Below, piece after piece: positions 20,059-29,148 of a stretch of 64,000 nucleotides of DNA. Source of the stretch: [Empedobacter] haloabium (GTDB lineage Bacteria; Pseudomonadota; Gammaproteobacteria; Burkholderiales; Burkholderiaceae_D); contig CP136508.1 in the NCBI GenBank assembly GCA_008011715.2, positions 1,488,001 through 1,552,000 of the forward strand. Direction: 5' to 3'. How positions within the stretch are numbered: position 1 is the stretch's first letter; the number at the start of each line of letters is the position of its first letter. The position numbers and the translations under genes are program-made. The notes under the pieces were generated by a model. That model was not told the origin of the DNA. It made no database searches and saw only the letters and a program-made list of their open reading frames with translations.

Positions 20059-20553
20059 TTATGTGTTGTCCAGATTGTCCAGCTGGCGCAGGAACAGCTT
20101 TTCCTGCAGGCGGATGTCGTCCATGCTGTAGCCGTCGTAGGCGCGGGTGGTGCGTTGCCACACTTCCGGCATCACCTGTTCGATCAGGCGGCGCCCGGCA
20201 TCGGTCAGCGAGATCATCACGCAGCGCCGGTCGCCCGGGCGGTTGCCGCGCGTGACCAGGCCTTGCGCTTCCAGGTCGTTGCAGACCCGCGTCAGGTTGG
20301 CCGGCTTTTCCATGCATGCCTCGCCCAGCGCGGAGGCGGTGGAGGTCTCGTTTTCCGAGCCGTACAGCACGGCCAGCACCATGTAGCTGGCGTCCACCAG
20401 GTCGTACTTGCGCAGCACGGCGTTCGACAAGTCCTTCATCCGCTTCTGCACGTGATATGTCAGGCGCAACAACCGCATCTGGTCTTCCGGGAAGGCCGGA
20501 ATGCGGCTACGGATGGTTTGTAGGCGCTTGTTGGTAGCGTCAAAGCTGCTCAT
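20059..20553 (-). CDS. MarR-family regulator of the efflux operon
   Basis: A 164-aa winged-helix regulator. Helices I-II (LRLTYHVQKRMKDLSNAVLRKYDL), the recognition helix region (TSTASALGEACMEKPANLTRVCNDLEAQGLV) and the wing TRGNRPGDRRCVMISLTDAG are typical of MarR proteins. It lies between the outer-membrane factor gene (54-bp gap) and the FUSC pump gene (22-bp gap). The gap contains TTGTACAAG and TTGCAC, which might be part of its operator. It probably represses the pump until a phenolic ligand binds; both points are inferred. Confidence 0.88.
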   Translation of the reverse strand: MSSFDATNKRLQTIRSRIPAFPEDQMRLLRLTYHVQKRMKDLSNAVLRKYDLVDASYMVLAVLYGSENETSTASALGEACMEKPANLTRVCNDLEAQGLVTRGNRPGDRRCVMISLTDAGRRLIEQVMPEVWQRTTRAYDGYSMDDIRLQEKLFLRQLDNLDNT

Positions 20554-20606
20554 TCACGCACTCCTGTGCAGGGATATCGAAACCCTGATTGTACAAGCGG
20601 GTTGCA

Positions 20607-22046
20607 CTAGGGGAAATGAATTTCCATGCCTCCCCCCAGTGCCGTCATCAGGCTGGCGTAGTTGTCCAGGCGCTCGCCGGCTACCCGGAGCAGCTGATCC
20701 TGTTCGGCCAGCAACGTCAACTTCGCCTGCAATACCCCGAGATAATCGGTCATTCCGGCCTTGTAAGCCTGTTCGGCGAGCATTTCGGCGCGCCGTGCGG
20801 ACGCCAGCGCGCGCGCCGCCAGCCGTTCCTGTTGTTGCGCGGAGTGTATCTTTGCTACCACATTGGCAACATCAGCCAGGGCCTGCACGACCGTTGCGTT
20901 GTACTGTTCGACCGCCGCGTCGTAGGCCGCCGTCCGCGCGCGCAGCTGGCCGCGCAGCCGGCCGCCCTCGAAAATGGGCAGGGTCAGCGCGGGCGTCACG
21001 CCCATGGTGCGGGCCGAACTTTCCAGCAGCCGCGAGAACCCGAACGACTGCAGCCCGGCAAACGCGGCGATATTGATGTTCGGATAGAACGCCGCCCGCG
21101 CCGCGTCGATCTCGCGGGCCGCCGCCTCGACCCGCCAGCGCTGCGCGGCGATGTCGGGACGCCGCCCGACCAGTTCGGCCGGCAGCGCGCTCGGCAGCCC
21201 CAACCGGGTGCCGTTCTCGAGCAGGGCCGGCGCTGGCCGGACGATGGTGTCGCCATCGCCCGGTCCCTTGCCGACCAGTGCCGCCAGCTGGTGGCGCAGC
21301 ACGGCGATCGATGCGCCGATCTCTTCGTGCTGGCGCCGGCCCGCCGGCAATGTCGTTTCGATGGCCGCCACGTCCAGCTCGCCCGTCAGGCCGGCCTGGT
21401 GCCGCTTGCGCGCGATCTCCAGGATGCGCTGGCGCTGGGCCAGGCTGTCGGCCACGCTGTCCTGCAGGGCGTGGCGGTACCACAGCTGGATATAGTCGCG
21501 CACGATCGCCGTCTGCAGGGCCAGCCGCGCCATCTGTGCTTCCGCCGCCGCCACGTGCGTCTCGTCGATGGCTGCCGCCAGCAGGTCGTGTTGGCGGCCC
21601 CAGACATCGAGATCGTAGGAGCCCGTCAGCGTTGCCGCGTTGTACCACTGCCAGCTGCCGGCGATCGCCGCCGGTGCCGAGCCGTGGCTGGCAAACAGCT
21701 CGCGGGTGCTCGACGCGCTGGCGTCCACCTTCGGCAGCGTGGCCGCGTTGGCGACGCCGGCCAGCGCCTCGGCCTGGCGCACGCGCGCCTGCGCCACCTT
21801 CAAGGTCGGGTTGTCGGCCAGCGCGGCCGCCATCAGGCGGTCCAGCTGCGGATCGCCGAACGCCTTCCACCACTCGTCCCGGGGCCAGGCGGCGGCGGGA
21901 TCGGCTGCTCCTGCGATGACCTTGCCGGCCGCCAGGTCGGCAGGGCGCAGCGCATGGGCTTGCGGCTGGACGTTGCCCATGTCGGCGCAGCCGGCCAGGG
22001 CCAGCGCGACAGCCATGGCGGTCAGGGAAAGGCGCAGCGACCGCAT
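20607..22046 (-). CDS. NodT-family outer-membrane efflux lipoprotein
   Basis: A 479-aa TolC-like channel subunit. It starts with a lipoprotein signal, MRSLRLSLTAMAVALALAGC, whose LAGC lipobox marks Cys20 for lipidation. Two similar halves follow, each with a long coiled-coil hairpin. Typical stretches are WWKAFGDPQLDRLMAAALADNPTLKVAQARV and SYDLDVWGRQHDLLAAAIDE in the first half, and LVGRRPDIAAQRWRVEAA and LPIFEGGRLRGQL in the second. It is followed by the MarR-FUSC-DUF1656-HlyD genes and preceded by a small secreted protein with a 3-bp gap, so the full tripartite pump is encoded here. Confidence 0.9.
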   Translation of the reverse strand: MRSLRLSLTAMAVALALAGCADMGNVQPQAHALRPADLAAGKVIAGAADPAAAWPRDEWWKAFGDPQLDRLMAAALADNPTLKVAQARVRQAEALAGVANAATLPKVDASASSTRELFASHGSAPAAIAGSWQWYNAATLTGSYDLDVWGRQHDLLAAAIDETHVAAAEAQMARLALQTAIVRDYIQLWYRHALQDSVADSLAQRQRILEIARKRHQAGLTGELDVAAIETTLPAGRRQHEEIGASIAVLRHQLAALVGKGPGDGDTIVRPAPALLENGTRLGLPSALPAELVGRRPDIAAQRWRVEAAAREIDAARAAFYPNINIAAFAGLQSFGFSRLLESSARTMGVTPALTLPIFEGGRLRGQLRARTAAYDAAVEQYNATVVQALADVANVVAKIHSAQQQERLAARALASARRAEMLAEQAYKAGMTDYLGVLQAKLTLLAEQDQLLRVAGERLDNYASLMTALGGGMEIHFP

Positions 22047-22049
22047 TGC

Positions 22050-22319
22050 TTACCTGGCGTAGTGCTTCTTGGTTTGCGCAACGTCCAGGTCGGCTTCGTT
22101 TTCGATCAGCGTGCCGTTGCGGCGCGCTTCGATGGCCTGGGCGCGCACTTCGGCGCGCGTCAGCGCGCGCGAAGCGGGCACGTTGACCTGGGTGTGCGCC
22201 GTGGCGACGGCGGCGGCAGCCGGTGCGGCCGCCGCTGCGGCCTCGTTGCCTTCCGCGCCGAAAGCGGCACCGGCGGTCGCCAGGGCCAGGGCGGCGATAA
22301 CGTAGTAAGCGGTTTTCAT
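22050..22319 (-). CDS. DUF4148-like small secreted protein
   Basis: An 89-aa protein with a signal peptide (MKTAYYVIAALALATAGAAFG) and an Ala-rich linker. The conserved-looking end reads SRALTRAEVRAQAIEARRNG followed by LIENEADL, the usual DUF4148 pattern of Burkholderiales. It starts behind AGGAGGTCATC, a very strong ribosome site, so high expression is likely. It ends 3 bp before the NodT gene and may be the first gene of the efflux operon. Function unknown. Confidence 0.78.
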   Translation of the reverse strand: MKTAYYVIAALALATAGAAFGAEGNEAAAAAAPAAAAVATAHTQVNVPASRALTRAEVRAQAIEARRNGTLIENEADLDVAQTKKHYAR

Positions 22320-22500
22320 GATGACCTCCTGAAATGTCGAGTATGCAGGAAGTATATCGATGAATAGTACATTTGTGAAATAGATAGTTTAAATGAGTGC
22401 GATAAGGAAACTCTATCGCGTGGGGTGCGACGCCGGATCGGCGGCTTTGTTAGAGTAATTGCAAGGCCGCGTTCGCGGCGACAGCTAACAGGAGGCAATC

Positions 22501-22899
22501 ATGAGCGGTACCAGCACACTCGATCCCGACAACTTCCCGCAGGCGCCCGACCGCGTGCTTGGCCGCGGCCACGGCACCGGCGCGCTGGGCCCCAGCGACA
22601 CATCCGACTCCGGCAGCGACGTGCAGGGTGGCTCCGGCCTGGCCCAGCAGGTGGAAGAGAACCGGCTCGACCGGGGCACCAACGAGGATGACGACCTGGG
22701 CACGGCGGGCGGCACGGCCGGGCCGGACGTCGGCGACGCCGACCTGGACAGCGACACCGATGCGGGCGGCACGGGCGAACGCGCCGCCGTCGGCCGCGAC
22801 ACCACCTCGCCGGACGGCGCCGACATCAACGTCGACCATATCGAGACGATTCCGTTCGCGGGCGAGGAGGGACTCGACGAGGACGTGGAACGCGGTTGA
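22501..22899 (+). CDS. Acidic low-complexity protein of unknown function
   Basis: A 132-aa protein that I do not recognise as a characterised family. It has no signal peptide or membrane segment. It is very rich in Asp, Gly, Thr, Ser and Glu, with few hydrophobics, so it is probably disordered. Possible short signatures are GRGHGTGALGPSDTSDSGSD and DGADINVDHIETIPFAGEEG. AGGAGGCAATC just before the ATG is an excellent ribosome site, which supports a real gene. It diverges from the DUF4148 gene and is followed by a palindromic repeat. Roles suggested by such composition (stress, ion binding) are speculation. Confidence 0.7.
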   Translation: MSGTSTLDPDNFPQAPDRVLGRGHGTGALGPSDTSDSGSDVQGGSGLAQQVEENRLDRGTNEDDDLGTAGGTAGPDVGDADLDSDTDAGGTGERAAVGRDTTSPDGADINVDHIETIPFAGEEGLDEDVERG

Positions 22900-22905
22900 A
22901 CCCGT

Positions 22906-22959
22906 GGTAACAGGCAACTATCGCAGGGCGTTATCGCCCCGCGACAGGTGCCTGTCACC
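22906..22959. repeat. Palindromic intergenic repeat, family 1, degenerate copy d
   Basis: The 25-nt arms 22906-22930 and 22935-22959 pair around TTAT. The right arm ends with GGTGCCTGTCACC, the family core. The left arm has four A-for-G changes relative to a perfect complement, so this copy is decaying. It lies between convergent genes. Confidence 0.75.
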
Positions 22960-22966
22960 GGCGTGC

Positions 22967-24010
22967 TCAATGCGGCGGATTGATGCCGTCGCCCGTCACC
23001 CGTGTGGTGCCCGAGCGCGACAGCATCCAGGCGGCCACCAGCGCGCCGCCACCCAGCAGTGCCAGCTTGAGCGGCTTATAGCGCAGGCTGGCCTGGGTGT
23101 ACGGCGACGATTCCGTCACGTCGCCCATGCCCTGGCGCTGGCGCAGTTCCTGGTTCGCGTCCGGCGCGTGCAGCGCGTCCTGGCGCCCTGAGCGGGACGC
23201 ACGGTTGCTGCGCTGGCCGCTCCACATCATCGTCTCGCCCATCTTGTCGAACAGGCGCGGCAGGTGGAAGCCGCCCACCGAGTTCATCTTCGACGCGCCG
23301 CCCACGTGCACGTCGCGCTTCGGATGCTGGGCCGCATACAGGATCGCCTCGGCCACCAGCTCCGGCGCGTAGATCGGCGCGGGCAGCTTCGGTTCCACGT
23401 CCATGTAGTTCTTCGCGTGCACGGCAAACATCGTGTCGATGGCGGCCGGCTTGATCAAGGTGACGGAGATCGGCACGCCGTCCTTTTCCAGCTCCATGCG
23501 CAGGCTGTCCGTATAGCCCTTGACCGCGTGCTTCGATGCCGCGTACATGCCCTGCAGCGGCACCGACACGTCCGACAGCTCGCTGCCCAGGTTGATCAGG
23601 GCGCCGCCGCTCTTCTTCATGTGCTTGACCGCTTCCATCGAGCCGTTGACGACGCCCCAGAAATTGGTCTGGAACAGGCGGTGGTTGTCCTCGTCCGACA
23701 CTTCCTGCAGGCGGCCGAAGATCGACACGCCCGCATTGTTGACCCAGGTATCGATGCGGCCGAAGCGGGCAATGGCCGCCTTGGCCAGGGCCGCCACGTC
23801 GTTCTTGTCGCCGACGTCGGTGGGCACGACCAGGGCCTCGGTGCCGAACGTCTGCAGTTCCTTCTCGAGCTGGTGCAGCGCATCCTCCGCGCGCGCCGCC
23901 AGCACGAGTTGCGCGCCTTGCGCCGCCGCCATGCGGGCGGTCGTCAGGCCGATGCCGCTGGTGGCGCCTGTGATGACGATGACCTGGTCCGACAATTTTT
24001 TCAGATGCAT
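22967..24010 (-). CDS. Short-chain dehydrogenase with C-terminal membrane anchor
   Basis: A 347-aa protein. Residues about 5-250 form a classical SDR: VIVITGATSGIG for the cofactor, NNAGVSIFG, NLGSELSD with the Ser position, and YAASKHAVKGYTDSLR with the catalytic Tyr and Lys. After an SDR domain extension (KMNSVGGFHLPRLFDKMGE) comes a hydrophilic linker and a hydrophobic segment (LALLGGGALVAAWMLSR) close to the C-terminus. The start MHLKKLSDQV is chosen because AAGAAGGAGCCCAGC precedes it. Substrate unknown; the single late membrane segment suggests it is tethered to the inner membrane. Confidence 0.85.
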   Translation of the reverse strand: MHLKKLSDQVIVITGATSGIGLTTARMAAAQGAQLVLAARAEDALHQLEKELQTFGTEALVVPTDVGDKNDVAALAKAAIARFGRIDTWVNNAGVSIFGRLQEVSDEDNHRLFQTNFWGVVNGSMEAVKHMKKSGGALINLGSELSDVSVPLQGMYAASKHAVKGYTDSLRMELEKDGVPISVTLIKPAAIDTMFAVHAKNYMDVEPKLPAPIYAPELVAEAILYAAQHPKRDVHVGGASKMNSVGGFHLPRLFDKMGETMMWSGQRSNRASRSGRQDALHAPDANQELRQRQGMGDVTESSPYTQASLRYKPLKLALLGGGALVAAWMLSRSGTTRVTGDGINPPH

Positions 24011-24125
24011 GCTGGGCTCCTTCTTGTTGTCCGGTTGGCTGAATGTGCGGGTTATCGTACTAGCAAGGCCCAGTGCGTGGCGTACGGTTCTTCCCGTTAA
24101 CACGGGCGGCCGGCAAGGAATCGGT

Positions 24126-24143
24126 CGTGACAAACGGTGAGAA
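24126..24143 (+). promoter_or_regulatory. Shared upstream motif of the heparinase-like paralogs, copy 1
   Basis: GTGACAAACGGTGAGAA lies 72 bp before the start codon. Nearly the same element occurs 70 bp before the second paralog (29149-29166). A TATGAT hexamer follows at 24164-24169. Conserved sequence and distance suggest a common regulator or promoter. Confidence 0.5.
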
Positions 24144-24197
24144 TTTTCGGTGTACCTGGCAGGTATGATGTCGAAATCCCAACTATAAAGGTACTCC

Positions 24198-27100
24198 ATG
24201 CGCTTCTTCTCTCCGCGCCGTCTCGGCCTCGCGGCCGCCATTGGCCTGCTGTTTTCCCACAGCGCCATGGCGCTGCCTCCCGTCACCAAGGCCCACCCTC
24301 GCGTCTATGCGACCCAGGCCGATTTCGATCGCGTCGCCCTCGAAGCCGGCATTCGCGCCGGCGCCTTTCCGTCCGCTGGCACAGTCAGCTTCGACCTGAT
24401 CCCGGTGGTGAAGGGCCCCAAGGATGTGGCGGGCGCCCCCATCTTTGGCCAGGATCCCGATAACGGTTCCTCCGCCAACGGCTTCCTGATCTTCTACACG
24501 AGCGACGACAAAGGCCTGTATGTCGCGGCCAACTTGTACGGTGCGAACGGGGCATCGTTTGTATGGTTGAGCGAGCAACCATTGATCGAGGGCCAGCGCA
24601 ACAGGATCTCGTTTACCTATGACGCCAACGCCCGCACGGCAAAGCTGGTCGTCAACGGACGCGAGTCGAGCGCGCGCAACTGGACGGACCCATGGCAACC
24701 GAGCGCGCAGCAATTCTCGTTCCGCAGCCACCGCGGCGACGTGATCGAGAACTTCAAGCTCGCCGGGCCGACGGCGACGGACGTGCTGTGGCAGAGCGCC
24801 AGGATCGATCCGGAGCTGCATACGTCATGGCGCGCGATCCTGGGTGCCGCCAAGACGGCGGCGGCGCAGATCAACGCCTGCGGCACCACGGCCAGCGACA
24901 TCTGCAACGACATCCGCGAGAAAGGCCGCAAGGAGATCATGGAGCCGGCCCGCCATCTGGCGATGGCCTATCGCTACACCGGCGATCCGGCACTGCTGGC
25001 GGCCATCCGCGAGCACATCCGCCTGCTCAAGGGCGTCAGCCCGCTGACGACGGGCGGCGAGTGGAGCATGGGCGCGCGTGTCGGCACGCTGGGCCTGTAC
25101 TACGACTGGCTGTACAGCTACCTGGATCCCAGCGAGCGCGACGCCATCGCCGCCCACATCAAGGCAACGATCCGCGCGGACAAGCTGGACGGCAACCCGA
25201 ACCTGGACCTGATCTACTCGGCCTGCGGCCACCAGGGCCTGTCGGCCACCGTGCTGGACTGCGCCCAGAAGCCCGTCTTCCAGGACTGGAACCGCTACGC
25301 CACGCCGGCACTGCCGTCGACTTCCGACACCTACATCAGCGGCCATGCGGCCACTGGTGTGTCGTTGACGGCGGCAGCCCTGCTGGCCATCGTGGAAGAC
25401 GGCGCGCAGCCGAAGCACACCGACGTGGTGCCGATGCTCGACACCATCTACAGCCATTTCAAGCTGGGCTACCTGCGCGCACGCGATCTGTACTCCGTCG
25501 ATGGCGGCAATCCATCGCTGTTCTCCTATGCGAGCGCGGCGGGTGAAACCAGCGAACGCCTCGTCATGTGGCAGCGTGCCCTGTCCGGCAACTCGGGTTT
25601 GCAGCTGGCGTCGCAGCAGTACTATCTCTACCCCTACCTGTATGCACTGCGTGCGGACGGCTCGTTCCCGGCCCGGGGCGACTCCTACACGTTCCCGGTG
25701 GAGCTGGCCGGCGCCCTGGCGCTGGGCAGCCGCATGCTCAATCCCGACAACACCGATCCGAATGCCCCGGAGGACCAGAAATACATCATCGATCCGGTCG
25801 CCTATGCCTTCTACACCAACAAGGTCCAGCCGGTGCGTGCCGCCCGCAATACCGCGACGCTGTGGGAGCGCCTGATCTACCCGCAAAAGCAGCCGCGCAC
25901 GCCGCTGACGATGCCGACGGAGCTGGCACGCCACTTCAGGACGGCGGGGAATGTGATCGTTCGCAACACCTGGGACAACGCCACCAACACGCTGCTGGAG
26001 TTCAAGTCGGCATCGTTCATCAGCGAAAACCACCATCACCTGGACCAGAACAGCTTCTCGCTGTACTACAAGGCGCCGCTGCTGGTCGATTCGGGCCAGT
26101 ACGACGACTACAACACCACGCACTGGCGAAACTACTACCAGCGCACGATCGCGCACAATGCGATCGTCCTCGACGACACAAATAAGGACTATTACAAGCA
26201 GGACTACTATTACGACAACAAGTACACGAGCAGGGACGGCGGCCAGTGGTACGCCAACAAACTGGTCAAGCGCGCTACCTACCCGACCATCGAGGAAGCC
26301 CTGCTGCCGGGCGGCAGCAACCTGTTGCACGGCGTGACGGGCTTCGAGGACGGCGGCGACTACGTCTACGTTGCCGGCAACGCCAGCAAGGCCTATCCAA
26401 GCCTGGACTCCAGCGACAAGTATATCGTTGACCAGAACGCCGGCATGCAACGCAGCATCGTCTACCTGCGCCGGCCGGACAGCCGGCTCGACGTCACGCC
26501 ACCGCTGGTCCTGGTCTTCGACAGCGTGCGCAGCAAGGTGAAGGCGACGTCGCTGCTGCATACGGTCGGCCAGCCGGCGGCGGACGCTGGCGCAACGCGA
26601 CTCGGTGCGGGCCGCTACCAGTACGGCAGCGGCGCGGGCCTGTTCACGGTGCGCAATGGCGGCGGCATGCTCACGGTACAGACGCTGCTGCCGAAGAGCG
26701 CGACGCGTAGCGTCGGACTGGTGGGCGGCCAGGGCAATCCGAACGACGTGTGCAAGCAATACAAGCGTACCAAGGTAGGAAACGAGTACGTCGATGCGTT
26801 TGTCGCGGACGCCGCCGACTGCCGTTTCCTGGTGCGCCACTCGGACAATCAGTGGGTCAACTATCCGCCGCGCACCAACAAGGACGATCCGACCGATCCG
26901 GGTGCCGTCTCGATGCCGGCCAACGCGCCGGATATCGGCGCATGGCGCCTGGAGATCAGCGACAGCGCGGCCCTGCCGGCCGACGCCGCCGGCTACAAGA
27001 CGCAGTACTTCCTGAACGCGCTGCACGTCGCCGACACGGACGGCGCCAGCGGCGGCGTGGCGACCCTGGCGCAGCCGGCGGCGCTGCTGCCGGTGCAAAG

Positions 27101-27341
27101 CGCGGACACGGCGGCGGTCAAGGTCAACAGCGACCTGGTCGTCGTCTTCAACGGCGGCGCGACGACCGGCACCACGTTGCAGTGGCAGCCGGGCAGCTAC
27201 AGCGGCAAGACGCTGGTGGTGGGCCTGCAGAAGAACGGCTGCTATGCACTCGACAAGAGCGCGCCGATGTGGCAACTGAAGCCGGTGGCTGCCTCCTGCA
27301 CGCATACGGCGTCCGCCAACGGCGTCGTGCAACTGCCGTAA
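24198..27341 (+). CDS. Secreted heparinase II/III-fold polysaccharide lyase-like protein, paralog 1
   Basis: A 1047-aa secreted protein with signal peptide ending near SHSAMA. After HPRVYATQADFDRV comes a lectin-like beta region of about 150 residues (VAANLYGANGASFVWLSEQP, LVVNGRESSARNW). A helical toroid follows (ARHLAMAYRYTGDP, EWSMGARVGTLGLYYDWLYSYL), then a large beta-sheet domain from about residue 580. The latter holds SASFISENHHHLDQNSFSLY near residue 605 and YYQRTIAHNAIVLDD, which resemble the metal and catalytic His/Tyr region of heparinase II/III-like lyases. The polysaccharide substrate cannot be named. It may degrade a uronic-acid polymer. A close paralog lies at 29219-32311. Confidence 0.75.
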   Translation: MRFFSPRRLGLAAAIGLLFSHSAMALPPVTKAHPRVYATQADFDRVALEAGIRAGAFPSAGTVSFDLIPVVKGPKDVAGAPIFGQDPDNGSSANGFLIFYTSDDKGLYVAANLYGANGASFVWLSEQPLIEGQRNRISFTYDANARTAKLVVNGRESSARNWTDPWQPSAQQFSFRSHRGDVIENFKLAGPTATDVLWQSARIDPELHTSWRAILGAAKTAAAQINACGTTASDICNDIREKGRKEIMEPARHLAMAYRYTGDPALLAAIREHIRLLKGVSPLTTGGEWSMGARVGTLGLYYDWLYSYLDPSERDAIAAHIKATIRADKLDGNPNLDLIYSACGHQGLSATVLDCAQKPVFQDWNRYATPALPSTSDTYISGHAATGVSLTAAALLAIVEDGAQPKHTDVVPMLDTIYSHFKLGYLRARDLYSVDGGNPSLFSYASAAGETSERLVMWQRALSGNSGLQLASQQYYLYPYLYALRADGSFPARGDSYTFPVELAGALALGSRMLNPDNTDPNAPEDQKYIIDPVAYAFYTNKVQPVRAARNTATLWERLIYPQKQPRTPLTMPTELARHFRTAGNVIVRNTWDNATNTLLEFKSASFISENHHHLDQNSFSLYYKAPLLVDSGQYDDYNTTHWRNYYQRTIAHNAIVLDDTNKDYYKQDYYYDNKYTSRDGGQWYANKLVKRATYPTIEEALLPGGSNLLHGVTGFEDGGDYVYVAGNASKAYPSLDSSDKYIVDQNAGMQRSIVYLRRPDSRLDVTPPLVLVFDSVRSKVKATSLLHTVGQPAADAGATRLGAGRYQYGSGAGLFTVRNGGGMLTVQTLLPKSATRSVGLVGGQGNPNDVCKQYKRTKVGNEYVDAFVADAADCRFLVRHSDNQWVNYPPRTNKDDPTDPGAVSMPANAPDIGAWRLEISDSAALPADAAGYKTQYFLNALHVADTDGASGGVATLAQPAALLPVQSADTAAVKVNSDLVVVFNGGATTGTTLQWQPGSYSGKTLVVGLQKNGCYALDKSAPMWQLKPVAASCTHTASANGVVQLP

Positions 27342-27361
27342 GGGGCGAGTCGGGCGGTGCC

Positions 27362-28273
27362 TCAGTAGACAGGAGGCACCGTCCCGGTTTCCCCCATGAC
27401 TTCCGCCACCCAATCCGCGAACACCCGGACCCGCGGCGACAGCTGCCGCTGGTACGGGTACAGCACGGTGACGGGTAGCGAAGGCGGACGGTACTGCGGC
27501 AGCACCTCGCGCAGCAAGCCGTCCGCCAGCAGCGCCTCGACGCGATAACGGGGCAGCTGCGCCAGTCCCATGCCGCCCAGGCAGCAGGCCACATAGGCCT
27601 CCCCCTCGCTGACGCTGACCTTGCCGGGCAAGGTCACGCTGCGGCGCGCACCGTCGATGTCGAACTCGAACGGCAGCATCCTGCCGCTCGACGCCGAATA
27701 CCAGTTCACCGCCAGGTGGCCGCGCAGGTCGTCCAGCGTGGCCGGCATGCCGTGCGCGTCGAGATACGCGGCGCTGGCACACGTCACCTGCGGCAGGACG
27801 GCGACACGGCGGCCCACCATCGTCGAATCGGGCAGCTCGCCCACCCGCAGCACGCAATCGACGCCTTCGCCGACCAGGTCCACGCGGCGGTCGCCCAAGC
27901 CCACTTCCAATTCGATGTCCGGAAAGCGGGCGAAAAATTCGCTCAGCCGCGGCAGCACGAACACGCGGCCCAGGGTGGACAGGTCGATGCGCAGCTTGCC
28001 CTTCGGCGCGGCGCCGGCGTGGCCGAAGCCCGCCTCCGTCTCGTCCACATCGGCCAGGATGCGCAGGCAGCGCTGGTAGTAGGCCTGGCCGTCCGAGGTC
28101 GGCGTCACCTTGCGCGTGGTACGGTGCAGCAGTTGCACGCCCAGCCGCGCCTCCAGCCGGCGGATCGCGTGGGTGGCCGTGGCAGCCGGCAGCTTGAGGT
28201 CGTCGGCGGCCCGGCTGAAATTGCCCAGCTCGACGATCCGGGTAAACAGGCGCATCGCGTCGAAACGGTCCAT
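27362..28273 (-). CDS. LysR-family transcriptional regulator
   Basis: A 303-aa LysR protein. The N-terminal helix-turn-helix is clear (FTRIVELGNFSRAADDLKLPAATATHAIRRLEARLGVQLLHRTTRKV), followed by an effector-binding domain with RIDLSTLGRVFVLPRLSEFFARFPDIELEVGLGDRRVDLVGEGVDCVLRVG. This subtype (DLVxEGxDCxLRVG) is common near oxidoreductase genes. It is divergent from an SDR gene across 108 bp, the usual arrangement for a LysR protein and its target. It is convergent with heparinase paralog 1. Confidence 0.9.
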   Translation of the reverse strand: MDRFDAMRLFTRIVELGNFSRAADDLKLPAATATHAIRRLEARLGVQLLHRTTRKVTPTSDGQAYYQRCLRILADVDETEAGFGHAGAAPKGKLRIDLSTLGRVFVLPRLSEFFARFPDIELEVGLGDRRVDLVGEGVDCVLRVGELPDSTMVGRRVAVLPQVTCASAAYLDAHGMPATLDDLRGHLAVNWYSASSGRMLPFEFDIDGARRSVTLPGKVSVSEGEAYVACCLGGMGLAQLPRYRVEALLADGLLREVLPQYRPPSLPVTVLYPYQRQLSPRVRVFADWVAEVMGETGTVPPVY

Positions 28274-28381
28274 GGGGTTCGATTATTGTTGGAGATTGCA
28301 TAGTGTAGCTGGCGAACACCGGTTTATTCGGCGTGACGTCGAAGTCATACTGGCTCCATCGACAAATCACGGGAGCACATC

Positions 28382-29119
28382 ATGCAAGACCAGCCAGTTG
28401 CCATCGTTACCGGTGCCTCGCGCGGCATCGGCGCCGCCATCGCACAGCGCCTCGCACGCGACGGTTATGCCGTCGTCGTCAACTATGCCGGCCGCGCGGC
28501 CGATGCGGAGGAAGTGGCCGCGCTCATCGCGGCGGGCGGCGGCAGCGCGATTGCCGTGCAGGCCGACGTGGCGGACGGTGCCGCGGTGACGCGCCTGTTC
28601 GACGCCGCCATCGAACGCTTCGGCCGGGTGGACGTCCTCGTCAACAATGCCGGCGTGATGCCGGCGCACTTGCCGCGCCTGGCCGATACCGACGACGCCG
28701 CCTTCGACTGGATGGTCGGCGTCAACCTGAAGGGCACGTTCAACACGCTGCGTACCGCCGCCACGCGCCTGGCGCAGGGCGGGCGGATCGTCAACCTGTC
28801 CACCAGCCTGGTCGGGCTGGCGCTGCCGGGATATGCCGTGTATGCGGCGAGCAAGGCGGCCGTCGAGACGATGACGACCATCCTGGCCAAGGAAATGCGC
28901 GGGCGCGACATCCGCGTCAACGCGGTGGCGCCCGGGCCGACCGCGACGGAACTGTTCCTCAACGGCAAAAGCGACGAGCAGGTGCAGCACCTGGCGCGGA
29001 TGGCGCCGCTCGAGCGCCTGGGCCAGCCCGGCGACATCGCCGACGCGGTGGCCTTCCTGGTCCGACCGGGCGGCTGGGTCAACGGGCAGACGCTGCGGGC
29101 GAACGGCGGCATCGTGTAA
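28382..29119 (+). CDS. Short-chain dehydrogenase/reductase
   Basis: A 245-aa classical SDR with VTGASRGIGAAIAQRLA (cofactor, residues about 10-26), [34 protein letters not shown] supplying Ser, Tyr and Lys, and the C-terminal GGWVNGQTLRANGGIV. It is annotated in similar genomes as a 3-ketoacyl-ACP-reductase-like enzyme, but the real substrate is unknown. GGGAGCACATC precedes the ATG. The divergent LysR gene is the likely regulator. Confidence 0.85.
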   Translation: MQDQPVAIVTGASRGIGAAIAQRLARDGYAVVVNYAGRAADAEEVAALIAAGGGSAIAVQADVADGAAVTRLFDAAIERFGRVDVLVNNAGVMPAHLPRLADTDDAAFDWMVGVNLKGTFNTLRTAATRLAQGGRIVNLSTSLVGLALPGYAVYAASKAAVETMTTILAKEMRGRDIRVNAVAPGPTATELFLNGKSDEQVQHLARMAPLERLGQPGDIADAVAFLVRPGGWVNGQTLRANGGIV

Positions 29120-29148
29120 GCACGCGGCGTGCAAAAAAATCTACTGTT

